Source: Rhyacophila brunnea
Lineage: Eukaryota > Arthropoda > Insecta > Trichoptera > Rhyacophilidae
Assembly: GCA_022495005.1 (NCBI GenBank)
Contig: JAGYXB010001999.1
Span: 62,001-126,000 of the forward strand
Direction: 5' to 3'
DNA: 64,000 nt
The notes under the pieces were generated by a model. It searched no databases. It was not told where the DNA came from and saw only the letters and a list, made by a program, of their open reading frames with translations. Both the position numbers and the translations under genes were made by a program. Position 1 is the first letter of the stretch. The number at the start of each line of letters is the position of its first letter. Shown here piece after piece: positions 32,835 to 44,439 of the stretch.

Positions 32835-33115
32835 TCTTATTTTTATACATAATTTAAAAACATCTCATGCACACCCAATACGATAAGCATTTCATGGAAT
32901 TACAGTTTAATCGGTAAAATATACTGGCGCGAATCCAGCAGATACAGGTTTAAGTCCCGCCGGGTATCGTATTTTTTTTTTACAAAACGATTTTTCTGGT
33001 GTGTGTATGCATGATAGTTTTCAAATTATGTATATTCAGTACTTATATAGAATGTTACATTCTGAAATCTTGTGTCTTATTCGTTGAATAAAAGACATAG
33101 TTCTTATTTTTATTG
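32835..33115. mobile_element. family C inverted element, uninterrupted copy
   Basis: The left flank (TTATACATAATTTAAAAACA, TCTCATGCACACC) is the inverse of the right flank (GGTGTGTGTATGCATGATAG, TTTTCAAATTATGTAT). Between them lie GATAAGCATTTCATG and a B-box-like CAGGTTTAAGTCCCGCC (about 32947-32963) followed by a T tract. This is the reference structure for the copies at 5.4 and 10.5 kb. Confidence 0.6.
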
Positions 33116-33633
33116 AAGGTTGTTTTCACTCCGCCCTATATACTACATAGTAAATGCTTGTCTACTGTGTATATGTATATCATTTGGCATTTATGCTTCC
33201 GTCGCAGATTACAAAGAACTTGTTTGAAAACTTTGAGGGCTAATAAATATTTTATTTTGCTCTTCCGATCGCGCAAGAACTTTTGTAGACACTTATTGGA
33301 CAACAGCCAACTCATTCAACAGTTAATAACTTACTTATTCTATGAGCCACGTGCACCGATTGATAATTAATATCACTACGGATTAAAAGAAAACGTTAAT
33401 ATTTTTATTTTCGTCTTCCGGGCGCAATTGCATACTTACTTCTTATTCGTTCATTATGAGGATATTATGTAAAGAATTGAGCGACCGACCCGCCAAAGGT
33501 TACAATATGTAAATTGTACGCAAAACATTTTACAGTGGCACGCAAGCTTTCTATCGGAAAGAGATGCCCGTATACTATACTATACGGTCTCCAATTTTAT
33601 TAGATTCGATATGAATATTAATTCAATTTTCAC
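33116..33633. other. unassigned stretch
   Basis: An 85-codon plus-strand frame (33113-33370) has no known motif. ACTATACTATACGGTC at about 33576 is a minor repeat. Confidence 0.3.
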
Positions 33634-33725
33634 ATCTGATTTTGGCTAAATTCATGAATTCAAGAATGAAAACCTAACCTAACCTAACAAATAATCCAGT
33701 ATATCGGCTATTTTCAACATATGTT
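33634..33725. mobile_element. TTAGG element type T2, fragment
   Basis: TTTTGGCTAAATTCATGAAT and CAAGAATGAAAACCTAACC lead into three CCTAA units, then AACAAATAATCCAGTATATC and GGCTATTTTCAA. The order is the same as at 39262-39466, and inverted at 49059 and 55527. Confidence 0.75.
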
Positions 33726-33774
33726 TAATGCTGGCTTCCTAAACATATCATATCATAATCATAATAACACATTA

Positions 33775-33850
33775 TATCTTGAGTCTTGATAATGGCCTCT
33801 GCAACGAACCTGAAACGTCGAATTAAGAAGGAAGAAGAACACGCGGTGGA
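33775..33850 (+). repeat. GAAACGTC-terminated hairpin-like motif
   Basis: CTTGATAATGGCC-TCTGC, AACGAACCTGAAACGTCGAA resembles a motif class repeated across arthropod retroelements in which a short hairpin ends in GAAACG. No reverse transcriptase frame accompanies it. See also 34620-34700. Confidence 0.3.
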
Positions 33851-34291
33851 TACCCAAAAATCTACTATGATAAAAACAACAACCGTGAAAGTCTCAAACA
33901 TTATATGACTCCCATGTGTTTTCTTACAAAAACATAATATGCCATAAGAATTCTCATAGTTCCAAGCAGGGAACTCAGACGTCATTATTTTAAAATATTT
34001 TTAGCTTTAAATGATTGACCAATATATTTTTTTAATTTTTATTAGCCTAAAAATAGATTTTTTTTACTAATATATTTTTTGTAATCAAGTTGTCAATATT
34101 CAATGTGAATTATGGTAAACGATGACTGTGTTTCAAACGTAAATGGTTTGTTTTAAATTGAGATAATATGACTGTTTTTATAAACCGGAAAACCGTTTAT
34201 AGCAATAAATATTAGCAAAATAAAATTGGACATATGCGATGGTATTTTTATAATTTTAATCCCTTTCTGTAAATCATTTAGTTACATATTT
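33851..34291. other. unassigned AT-rich stretch
   Basis: T-rich tracts, nothing else. Confidence 0.35.
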
Positions 34292-34590
34292 TTATTAATA
34301 CTATCGACCGAAGGTACTTGATGGAATTTGAATTTAAATTCTAATGGTTTTAAGTTTTGTACTACCTACACAAATGGAATATGTAGTACAAAACTTTAGA
34401 ATTTACATATTTTTGTTGAAGTTGCGAATACATAGTTATTGCTAAATGTTAACTGTATGTATAGGTATATTATTGTAAAATTGTATTTAAATTAATATTA
34501 TTTGTATTTGTATATTATATAATGTTAATACTATCGACCGAAGGTAATTAATGGAATTTGAATTTAAATTCTAATGGATTTAAGTAAATA
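34292..34590. repeat. pair of direct repeats, 237 bp apart
   Basis: AATACTATCGACCGAAGGTA, then TTTGAATTTAAATTCTAATG, occur at 34292-34355 and again at 34529-34590. Between them is a small hairpin (AGTTTTGTACTAC..GTAGTACAAAACT, about 34350-34400). The downstream motif at 34620-34700 may belong to the same unit. Confidence 0.6.
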
Positions 34591-34619
34591 TTATAGTAGG
34601 TAGTAGTAGAATTTAGTAA

Positions 34620-34700
34620 GACAGTGTTTTGCCTTTTGGTGATTGTACACAGTGCCAGAGGATGCCGAAAGGCGAAACCCAGGTCGCAAAATGGAATAGT
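34620..34700 (+). repeat. compact GAAAC hairpin motif
   Basis: CCAGAGGATGCCGAAAGGCG followed by AAACCC contains a GCC-GAAA-GGC hairpin immediately followed by GAAAC. The layout is reminiscent of a hammerhead core (C-U-G-A-N-G-A, stem II, G-A-A-A), with the U replaced by A, but stems I and III are not convincing. Confidence 0.25.
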
Positions 34701-35170
34701 ACAAAGCTTAAATCAATTAGAATGTATAGGTATATTGTAAAATAGTCGATATTAATAAATATTCTCTTGAATTGATAATCCGTGAATAGATTCGTAGTAT
34801 TGAAAGAGGTAGGTACAATATGATTTCTTTATTAGTCATGTGACAGAAGTGGATAGCTATTTGCGAAAAAAATACCTGCAGGTTTATTATTTAGACAAGA
34901 ATTTTGGGATTTAAATCCGAACCAAAACGTGACCAAACTTTGTTGTTTTGTAGACGCTAAGTCCTGTGCTTTTTATGGGACATTTTTACAAGCTTTGACT
35001 TGGTACGAATGCAAGATGAGATGAATTTTTTGTTTGACTTTATTTTATATGTCGTAAACATGTCTAGCTTTCGCACGTTTATCGCCAACTATTGATACAA
35101 ATCTAAATTTTAAATTTCAGTACAGATTAAAAAAACAGTATTATTAGTTTTTTTTCTGTGAAATTATTTT
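34701..35170. other. unassigned stretch
   Basis: AT-rich, nothing recognised. Confidence 0.3.
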
Positions 35171-35690
35171 TTTGAAGCTATACTTCTTTTGGCGCATTTG
35201 GGAAAACAGGTCAGAGTGTATTTTTGGCGTGTGACGAACTTGCGCGCCCCGATGTAACACATAATTTATTATTATGATTATATTCATTTTGGTCTCAAGG
35301 GTACATGACCATGCGCATAGTGTCGTTTAATTAGTCGTTCAATACAACCAAGTAAAGAGCACATTTATGTAAGTATTATTATTATGATTAAAATTATATA
35401 AGTATCAATAAATAAATAAATTTTGTGAATATTGAGTTGGTAAATAATTAAAAAATATATTAAAATTTGATTTTTTATTAATTCATCATGGGCACTTCTG
35501 AATCGATTATAACTACTGTATGGCAAAGATGAGTTTTGGTCCAATACAATAATTAAATTACAATTATCATGTGCTATATGAGACAGATGAATCGCGTACG
35601 TTTTCATCAATCTAATCCACTGAAATATTAATAGACTCAGGTAACGGCTTATTTTGTTTTGTTACGCTAAAGAAGTATAACTTCTAAAGT
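35171..35690. mobile_element. family Q element, copy 1
   Basis: The ends GAAGCTATACTTCTTTTGGC and AAAGAAGTATAACTTCTAAA are inverted. Each end is itself a near-palindrome (AGAAGTTATACTTCT). Inside, GATTATATTCATTTTGGTCT and AATTTGATTTTTTATTAATT match the copy at 53829-54632, which lies in the opposite orientation and is about 280 bp longer. Confidence 0.7.
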
Positions 35691-35935
35691 GCGTACATAA
35701 GTGTACATAAGTACTCACACCGATTTTTTTTCAATATCTCACTGCTAGTCGTGAAAATAATATATACAAATCGTTTATCATAAAAGAAAGATAAAATTAT
35801 TATTATATACCTATATGTATATGTAATTAACGAGAGCTTTAATATACATTGACATCTCCCGTCAAGTCGGAGAGCGCGTAGATGCTTCCACTTCTCGCTC
35901 AGTATGCTAGTGTTTCGTCATCGTCTGTCATTTGG
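35691..35935. other. unassigned stretch
   Basis: AT-rich up to about 35850, then a mixed patch leading into the minisatellite. Confidence 0.3.
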
Positions 35936-35941
35936 GGGTGC

Positions 35942-36084
35942 CGGACGAAATCCCGAAGGCCGAAATCTCGAATGGTCGAAATCCCGAAAGCCTACATCCC
36001 GAAAGCCTACATCCCGAAAGCCGAAATCCCGAAGGCCGAAATCCCGAATGCCGACATCCCGAATGCTGAAATACCGAATGATTT
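35942..36084. repeat. 15-bp minisatellite, about nine units
   Basis: Units of the type ATCCCGAAAGCCTAC / ATCCCGAAGGCCGAA / ATCCCGAATGCCGAC run head to tail. Because the period is five codons and the units avoid stops, several frames on both strands stay open and yield pentapeptide repeats (IPKAE-, SRKPT-, GFRLS-like). ATTTGGG words just outside (CATTTGGGGGTGCCGG and CATTTGGGACTTGG) suggest it sits in a larger mobile element. It is not evidence for a protein. Confidence 0.88.
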
Positions 36085-38253
36085 CGACCCAAACCCGTCA
36101 TTTGGGACTTGGGAGTGAACAAAATAATACCGGATTGGTCGAAAACGGCGATTTTTATTTAAAAAATACTATTTGGTTTCTACATTATTTAATTGTTGCG
36201 GATGGCGAAATCTATATGTTTACAATTTGGATATCTAAGAGAATCTGCTGCGCGGAAAATCGTTCGCTGTCAGTGGGTACAAAATGCGGCGCTGCCATTC
36301 ATATATATATTTTAACGGCATTTGGACAATGTTGGCGGTTATATATTTATCACTATTTTTTTTTATTCTCGCAATCAACCATTACTATGCGTCGCCTTGA
36401 TAATGGTTCAGGCCTCTTTAGATCCACAGAGGAGACATCCCCAAGTGGGGATCATACGGGTGTATAACAACATGTATCTGCCTAATGAAAAAACTATGAA
36501 AACAATAATTCACGGCGACTATTATGTTGTTGTCAAGTTTTCACAATTGATTATATTTCACCTGTTTTTCATGTCAGGATGATAAAAACTAAGTACCATT
36601 GTTCGTTGCATCGTTTATTTTTTAGTACATAGGTACTACATAGTATCTATATATGCCATAGTTTTCCTACTAACTACGAAATAGCACGTATATATTTATG
36701 TATATATACGTAATGCTTACACAACATTTGAGTACAGTTACTGTGAGTAAATATAATTTTGAATTGAAAGATATGTTTATTATTATTATTATTATTACAA
36801 ATTACAGGCATACGGGAGTAAAAGGTTGTCAACGCATAGGTACTTCGGCAGGTTGTTACCTATCAACGCCACACCATGGGGATTCGATAAACCTGGAAAC
36901 ACATTTCGTATTGACAGAAGACAGGGATGCTCAACATTATAATATTTATCATACGCGATATATTAATGTAAAAGATCGAAGCTGCGATAGCGGGTGACCA
37001 TGGCTACAGTAAATAAAACTATTAGCAAATATTTCCAGAAGATTTTACAAACTATGCAGTGATATTTCAAAATACCATTTCATACAAAATCTGCTGATTG
37101 CAATTATGTATTTGCACATTTGTTTAAATACTTAAAAAGTAGCATAACATTGCCAAAGTTTATCAAAGACAATCATCATAATATTAAATCGAGTGTCTAC
37201 TTCCTTAAAAGAATATATTTTAAGTAGTTATAATATAAAAAAATCAGTATCACAATTTATTACAGTGTAAATTAACAAAATACACATTATCAGCAGGAAA
37301 AAATATAGGTAGTAAATTAAAATAGAATTATCATTAGATAAAAAAAGATATAGCAATTAGGTAAATAAACATTTAACACGTTTGGTAATCATCACATGTA
37401 TTTTTAGAATTATTATTATAAATTAATATGATAAATATCAAACTTACATATTATATAAACAAAATTTCTTAATAATTTTAAATAGAAGCGTAATATTATA
37501 ATATAGTTTATGCGGTTTATAGTTCATTCTTAATTTGACTAATGTGTATTTTTTAATAATATCACTCGTGGTTATTTTTAAAATACAAAAATAGGCATAT
37601 TTTTTCGAGAGTTTTATAAATTGTATTCAGTTATCTCAACAAATCATTTATAGTTGTATGTTGATAAAATAAATCGATTTCACTATTTATAAAAGCTGGA
37701 CTCAGATAGGGCTATTTTATAAAGCACATTTAAAAATTAAATTAACGATTGATGATCATTGATATACTACTGGATGAATCATATTATGCTTCTTAAAATG
37801 ACGCCCGATTTTCAGCCAGTCGGCCTTTGTTAAAACTTACTGAGTAAGCCCGGTCTAGCTTGCATCTTACTCTAACTATTAGTCAGCGCATGACGACTTG
37901 CTCTGTCTGTTTTGCGTTGCAGCCACCCTTAGGTTCACTATTCCAAGAACGCAAATTTAGTTTTACAGCCAGGGCAATACGGGTGAAATTCGGGAATCCA
38001 TGTTAACGGTCTTAACGCATTATACCTACAAGGAAATATTATAAGACGATATTCGTTATATCTTTTGTGGTACATTTTTAAAATGACACTTGTATGGGAA
38101 CTGCTCATCTAGTAGTATACCAATATTGATGATATAACTAGAAATGCATAATATATTAAACACGCCTATACACTTAATTCTGGATAAAGCATTTAGGTAC
38201 AATTATTACGCTTGGATCGTACTTTTTATCACAATATAAAAAGTTATTTTCTA
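36085..38253. other. unassigned 2.2 kb, AT-rich
   Basis: Holds an (ATT)n run at about 36777-36797, mixed patches at 36380-36460 and 36810-36990 without recognised motifs, and plain AT-rich DNA beyond 37000. Confidence 0.4.
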
Positions 38254-38261
38254 TAGGACAG

Positions 38262-38840
38262 CAGTGGAGAAGGGTGGAGGTAGCTGTTAAGATCCGTCGT
38301 ACATAGTGAACACTAAACTTTATCAGTCATACGTATTTTTTTCATTGCAGTAAGACTATAATTTACAGACGGCGTTAGTTCATTTTTAGAATTCCATCAA
38401 ACCCTGAGAAATTAAGCAATAATAAATAATAGTCAAAAAATACTATAAAATATTTAAAATTATGCAATTAAACCATATATTAATTTGGATATTTTATAGA
38501 TGAAATAATATTTTATATCTATAATGTAGTTTGCTTTTTGCTCGATTTAATGAATTTAAAAAAAATGAACTAGCAATATGTGCACCTACTATGTATTCTT
38601 AATTCCACGAAAACAAATAAGTATGAATGAAAAAGTGTGCACAATTTTGTCGTGTCGCCCAAAGTATACCAACACTATTATGGTTTGGCTTAGGCAGGGT
38701 TTAATTGATTTTTAAAAACTAACCAATACCATCTGTAAATTATAGTCTTAGTTCAATAAAAAAAATACGTATGACTAACAAAGTTAAATATGCACTATTT
38801 ATGGCGGATCTTAACAGCCTACATTCACCCTCCGCTACTG
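38262..38840 (-). mobile_element. family F hAT MITE, copy 5
   Basis: CAGTGGAGAAGGGTGGAGGT to ACATTCACCCTCCGCTACTG. GTGCACAATTTTGTCGTGTC lies in the right half. The immediate flanks do not match, so one end may have been altered. Confidence 0.85.
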
Positions 38841-39261
38841 GTGTATATTTATATTATTATCAAAACAATTGTATGAGAACTTTTTCTGTAGTCACCCTAT
38901 TGCGCTGACATTCTGTTTCGTAAAGCAGATTATCAGGATTATGATCATAGTTTCTCGTCGACATCTGAAGCTAATCGGGTAGATAGATAAGCTGCTTTAT
39001 TTGTCATACTATTCAATCGTATCAAAAATTATTTTTCTGGAAACTGTGGTAAGAAGATCGTCCTGACTCGCCGGTGAGGGGAGAATTATTATTAGGTACC
39101 TACTATTAATACGACATAAAACTCCACAAATATATATTATAATATTAAATTATAACTAGGGGTCACAATCCCGAACAGAAAATTCAATCCAGGAGTTACG
39201 GAATTAATTCTTTTCAAACCCAATTCAAAAACAAATTGAGTTTTGCAAGTGTATATTTTAT
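38841..39261. other. unassigned stretch
   Basis: No repeat or gene was recognised. Confidence 0.3.
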
Positions 39262-39466
39262 TGTAGCTACAAGTCGGTTATGGGAAAGCCAGGCGGAAGC
39301 CGCGCTAATGATTGTCATAGCCGATTTGGGCAAAATTCATGAATTATTCAAAAATGAAAACCTAACCGAACCTAACCGAACCTAAGTTAACCTAACCTAA
39401 CATAACCTAACCTAAACTAACCCAACCTAACAAATACTCCAGTATATCGGCTATTTTCGTCACTGA
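39262..39466. mobile_element. TTAGG element type T2, longest copy
   Basis: GGGAAAGCCAGGCGGAAGCC and GCGCTAATG, then CATAGCCGATTTGGGCAAAA, a CCTAA-type array of roughly a dozen degenerate units (39357-39431), and AATACTCCAGTATATCGGCT-ATTTTC. The GCCGAT and ATCGGC words on the two sides are inverted, so it is a weak foldback related to the T1 elements by the AATCCAG..ATCGGCTATTTTC arm. Confidence 0.8.
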
Positions 39467-39885
39467 TGATGGCAATATAATAAATATCATTTAAACAAAT
39501 AAATAAATGTCGTTATATTATGTATAATATTTATAATATGAATGATTATGGTTCTAAGTAAAACGCTAACCTACTCTACTTCACAACTGGGTTAAATAAA
39601 TATTGTTAACATAATATTACGTTATGGATGTAAAGTCGTATTCTATTAATTAGTATCCAGTTAATATTTTTAAATTAAAGGATGCCAATTTATATCAATT
39701 TGTCAATGTACAATAATTTAAAAAATATCATTAATTTCAATTGAGAGGAATATTCACGATCTTTCCGTTAAGATAACCATCGTTTGCTTATAATGACAAT
39801 TAAAATACATGGTAAATAGTGGTGACTAAACCTAATACCGAAAGCTGTGTATGTGTGTTGCCATAGTATGGTAATTTTGATCCCA
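39467..39885. other. unassigned stretch
   Basis: AT-rich; nothing found. Confidence 0.3.
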
Positions 39886-40105
39886 CTATGGCCAAGCGAT
39901 TACGCGTCAGGTTGGAATATCGTGGGTCCCGGATTCGAATCCTGGTTCTGGCAAAAATTCACATATAATTTTTCAACGTGTTTTGGAACCAGAGTAAAAA
40001 CCTAATAGGTCGAGCCAGTGGTTAACATCAATTTCCCGTAAAAAATCCGTTATTACCACCTTCACTCAATGGAGGCCTATATGGATCGAACATGACTAGA
40101 AAAAA
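39886..40105 (+). mobile_element. SINE A, copy 5
   Basis: CCCACTATGGCCAAGCGATT (A-box side), GGATTCGAATCCTGG (B box near 39933), AATTTTTCAACGTG, CATCAATTTCCCGTAAAAAA and GGAGGCCTATATGGATCGAA. Both boxes are present but the 3' end is shortened relative to copy 3. Confidence 0.85.
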
Positions 40106-40200
40106 AATATTTGATTCCGCTAAAAACGTAAAATAATATAATTTTGAAGAATGTAGAAGAATATTTTATTGTGAAAATCAGTGGCACCTTCTAGATTTTC

Positions 40201-40805
40201 ACTCACTATTAGCGAAAAGTGGAGGTAGGCCGTTAAGACCCACCATAAATAGTGCACATTACGCTTTGTTAGTCATACGTATTTGGTTTTATCTAAGGCT
40301 ACAATTATTAGTTAGTTATAAGTATTAATAGTTAGTTTTTAAAAATCAATTAAACCCTGCCTTAACCAAACTATAATAGTTTTGGCATATTTTAGGCGAT
40401 ACGACAAAATTGTGCAGACTTTTTCATTCATACTTTTATTTTTTTTCTTTGGATTTAGAATAAGTACATAATATTACACATATTGTTGGCTCATTTTATT
40501 AAGATTCATTAAGCCCTGTTTAAACCGAATTATTATAGATAACAATATTATTCTATCTATACAATATTCAAAGATACGTATGATTTAATTGCATAATTTT
40601 AGATATTTTATAGATAGACGAGTTTTTTTGAGTATATTCTATTATGGCTTGGTTTTCGCCGGGTTTAATTGAATTTTAAAAACTAACCAACACCATCTGT
40701 AAATTGTAGTCGTATTTCAATGAAACCAAATACGTATGACTGACAAAGTTTAGTGTGCACCATTTATGCCAGATCTTAACAACCTACCTCCACCCTTCGA
40801 CACTG
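40201..40805 (+). mobile_element. family F hAT MITE, copy 6
   Basis: The 605-bp element ends in CCACCCTTCGACACTG and starts near ATTAGCGAAAAGTGGAGGTA. A 7-of-8 duplication, AGATTTTC/AGATTTTG, flanks it (40193-40200 and 40806-40813), agreeing with the 8-bp duplication of copy 3. Confidence 0.88.
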
Positions 40806-40813
40806 AGATTTTG

Positions 40814-41366
40814 TTAACGCCATCCCCTCCCGCCGTAAAAATAATAAATTACAATGGATATTTTTTCGAAATGGATTTCCAAATCATTTTTTGTGTGCGC
40901 ATATTCTATCCCGGAGATCTTTTGCAAAGGCAATAATATTCTCTGTAAAGGGTAGGGATACTATATTATTATGATTGTGTATATAAGTCAGTATTGCTTA
41001 TTGAAATATTATCATCCCTCGCAATATTAAAAATTATAATCCTGTATCGTACTATTCGAAGAATATTGAATGGTGTTTTATTGAATTCACGTGATTTTTC
41101 CTGCTCCGCAATATTCAGTCGCATTGCCGACCCGAGTCTGTCATAATAATTTTAGCTCGGGGTATAAAACATTAAAGTCACAAAATACGCCATGTATCCT
41201 TCGCCAGAATCATAGACTATCGGCTACCCCTAGGGCACCATACATATAAACAATCGACGCAACCTCGACTTAATCTGAACTCAGAAAAGCTAACAAAATT
41301 GTTGGGTATCCCGATTTCGCAGTCATGGGTACGCGATTTTCTGACGAGTGATGAGTAAGTAGTATC
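40814..41366. other. unassigned stretch
   Basis: No family recognised. Confidence 0.3.
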
Positions 41367-41374
41367 CTATAGAA

Positions 41375-41870
41375 CAGGCCTAGGCAAAAGCTGCCAAGCA
41401 TTTCTATGGGGTTTCCTTTTTTCTACATGTAATTTAAAAAAATAAAACTTGAATATACATGAATTGCACCGTTGAGAATAAATCTGCAAATTTTACAACT
41501 TCAAAATTCTGTTCGAAAAATTTTGATTATTTTTTAATCAACCTACATATTATGTGAACAAACATTTTCAATTATGAATATCAATAAAATCTTTTTATAA
41601 TCAACCATCACCGATGACAGTTACAAGCAGTTTTGAGAAACTCTACTACAAAAGTAACACTTGAAATTAAGAAAAATGCAAAACAGTTTCATTTTTCTCA
41701 TTAAATTGTTGGCCATTAGAGAATCATTTATTTTTTTATGTTGAAATTCCTTTTCATGATAATAAATAATGTATATCTAAAAATAGTATTTTACTTGCGG
41801 CCCACCATTCATTTTATATTCCTAATGTGGCCCTTCGTCCAAAAAGTTAGCCCAGGCCTGCCATAGAATA
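41375..41870. mobile_element. hAT MITE (family R)
   Basis: The ends CAGGCCTAGGCAAAAGCT and the inverse of CAGGCCTGGGCTAACTTTTT are hAT-type termini, flanked by CTATAGAA (41367-41374) and CCATAGAA (41871-41878), 7 of 8 identical. GCGGCCCACCAT and GTGGCCCTTCG near the right end are typical subterminal words of this hAT group (family knowledge). The 496-bp interior is non-coding. Confidence 0.87.
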
Positions 41871-41878
41871 AAAATGTT

Positions 41879-43027
41879 AATACCAATTAAACGTCATTAG
41901 CAACAATAAATACTACATATTTAATATCGATTTAACAAAAGAAGAAGTTAACCAAAATATTGGATGCATTCGTTATGTAGAGATTATGATATCACCCAAA
42001 ATGCACATATTGCAGAATTCGATGAAGAAGATACTATCGTCTGCAATTATTGTATGGTGCCTTGACAACTGTTGGAAGTGACTTCAGCCGAAAACAATAT
42101 GCACATGCGATAATTTCAATTATGATACAAGCGTAAAATCCTTTTTTTCCGACCAAAAATATTAATTCAAGTCTGTGTGTTTCAGAAAACTACATAAAAA
42201 TGAAACATATTTCCTGCAATCGATTTTTTGGACTGATTATACTCCCAATGAGAAGTATGTTCAGATAAGACAAAGTACTTATAACTACCAGATCACGCTG
42301 ACTATACTTCTGCAATGAAAAGTATAATAATTGACCCCCTTTCGTACTGCAAAAAAGGTAGAGGGCAGCAGAGGAGAAGGCAAATACAACCTCCATAAGT
42401 GGCTCTATCTAAGCCGTTGGTTAGATTAAGTTAGGTTAGGTTTGTATATGACTGGTCCATGATAAGAAAATGTGTTATAATTTCTTCGCCAACTTTCGAT
42501 ATAATACGGCAACAAGACAAGAATAATAGATACGACATTAATTACATACAGGTAAAAATCGATATAAAAAAAATGATAAAATTGACTGTGCTGTTTTTGC
42601 TTGGAAACCTGATATTTAAATAGAATTGTATGCGATTCTTTTCATGCATTTACAGACTATTTCTGCGTGCACTTTGATCAAAACTCAGCGTCTGATATTT
42701 TTTAAGATGTATTTCCAGGAACCGATGAGACGTAGGTTGTTTGTCAAAGCAAATCCTATTAGTATGTACCTCAGTCAGTGGGTATATTACAGAAACACGT
42801 ATATTGGAAAACACGTAGGTTTTATGAATTCTAGGATAGTTACATCTCGCATAGTGTAGGTAACAATAACATGATATGACGGAAAATTTATGAGAAATAT
42901 TTTACAGAAAAATCTTTTTCTATGCCAGCGGTGCGCATTGTTTTCGACCAAGGGCTACGTATCAATAGAAAATGATATCCAAAATGTTACTGGAGAATGA
43001 TACTCATACTCACAGTAAACTATTTTG
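41879..43027. other. unassigned stretch with a short TTAGG tract
   Basis: GGTTAGATTAAGTTAGGTTA at about 42418-42437 is a brief TTAGG-like tract without visible arms. A 68-codon minus-strand frame at 42190-42396 is not supported. Confidence 0.35.
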
Positions 43028-43500
43028 GACTAATTTAAAAAATTACAAGAAAAAAAGAACTTTTTATATACAGCGTTTTTCAGTTTTCTGTTGTATTATT
43101 ATGCTCAATATGCTCAAACTTGTACTTCATATGAAGTAAATAAAAAACAAACAAATATAGAATACTGGAATGTCATTTTGATTTCCATAGTAACGCATGT
43201 ATATATTAATAATTTAGTTGCTAGGACCACCCCCTTAGCAACCAATAATAGTCTTACTTTTTACGGATTTTTCTGAAATAACTTTCCATACAAAATAGAA
43301 TTAACTGAAAATTAATTCAAATCTGCTTCAAGATAGCTTAAAGTATTAAAATAATGCATTGGTATTGTGTTCTGATATATTATAAAAGTTTCAAATGTAT
43401 AGCTAGTCGGGAAGTTAGTTAAAAATCGATTTCAAGATTTGTACCGGACAAACAACCACCGGAAAAACTAGAATACGAGCTAATAAAATCGTTGTAAAAA
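43028..43500 (+). mobile_element. family G repeat, copy 4
   Basis: AAATTACAAGAAAAAAAGAA and TATACAGCGTTTTT at the left, AATAAAATCGTTGTAAAAAT at the right. The interior includes TTAGTTGCTAGGACC and CCTTAGCAACCAATAATAGT. Terminal repeats have diverged more than in other copies. Confidence 0.8.
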
Positions 43501-44027
43501 TATGATCTAATTTAATAGAATAATCGTGGAATAGTTTGCGTGATTTCCAATTTCGGTGGTCTCGAATTTCACACCCCATAGATACTAAATAATACAACAC
43601 GTCTCACTTTTTGGAATGCAAAAATGTTACGTACAATGAATACATGAAAACGGCAAAACACACGTACGATTGATACCTAAGTAGTTTTTTTTTATCAACG
43701 ACGTTTATGAACATTTAGCAACACTGGCTATGATTTTTGTAAAATTCGTAGCAGTCGATAAGTTGTTGATTTAAAAAAGAACCTTTGCCATTTTTTTTTA
43801 AATTCTTTAAAAGCTTTATTGCCATAAAATATCACGATAGCATCAACTGTTCTACACTGATAAGGCTTTATGTATAGAAGTGATATCTAGTAAATATATT
43901 ATATTATATAAGTAATTTTGCAATGCAAATACAATTAATTTTATTTGTCTCTTGGTTACATTATGTTTCATAATGTACTTAGGTAATATACGTTAGCAAT
44001 GGTAACGCGCAATGGTTGAAAAGGCGT
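43501..44027. other. unassigned AT-rich stretch
   Basis: Nothing recognised. Confidence 0.3.
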
Positions 44028-44235
44028 CGTCGTGGTGCAGTGCGTAAGGCGCTGTCCTTTTATCCGAGAGCTACGGGCTCGACTGGGTGAGGTCACAATA
44101 TATTTATGTAATTTTTCTCAAAGCCTGACGCTTGTGATTGTTTTACTTTTATTACTAAATACACAACTGTTTCACTATACTATCATCATTGGGCGGGCGT
44201 CTTGGCTTGTTATAGTGTTTATAAAGAATATATAA
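44028..44235 (+). mobile_element. SINE B, copy 2
   Basis: GTCGTGGTGCAGTGCGTAAG-GCGCTG is a plausible A-box region; ACGGGCTCGACTGGGTGAGG is a mutated B box. Then come TCACAATATATTTATG, GATTGTTTTACTTTTATTAC and AAAGAATATATAAA, collinear with 21185-21385. A tRNA origin is likely, but the parent tRNA is not identified. Confidence 0.78.
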
Positions 44236-44439
44236 AATTATAATATTATATTATATTTTTTATATTTCCATTAAAATTTAATTTAATTAAAAACTTTAGT
44301 AAGACGCAACGTGGTAAATAAAGGTGAATGTTGGGCATATCACAGGGAGTCCACAAAATATACAAATAGTAAATAGATAAAAGAGTAGACAAGAGTACGC
44401 GATGTGAAACAATCTGTCGCCAAAATATAAAAGTGCAAT

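Noticed and set aside
34620..34700. Annotating a hammerhead ribozyme as an RNA gene
   Set aside because: A core base differs and stems I and III are not supported, so it is kept only as a low-confidence motif.
35882..36467. Frames of 78 and 187 codons with pentapeptide repeats
   Set aside because: They arise from a 15-bp minisatellite that is open in several frames on both strands; the extension beyond it is not protein-like.
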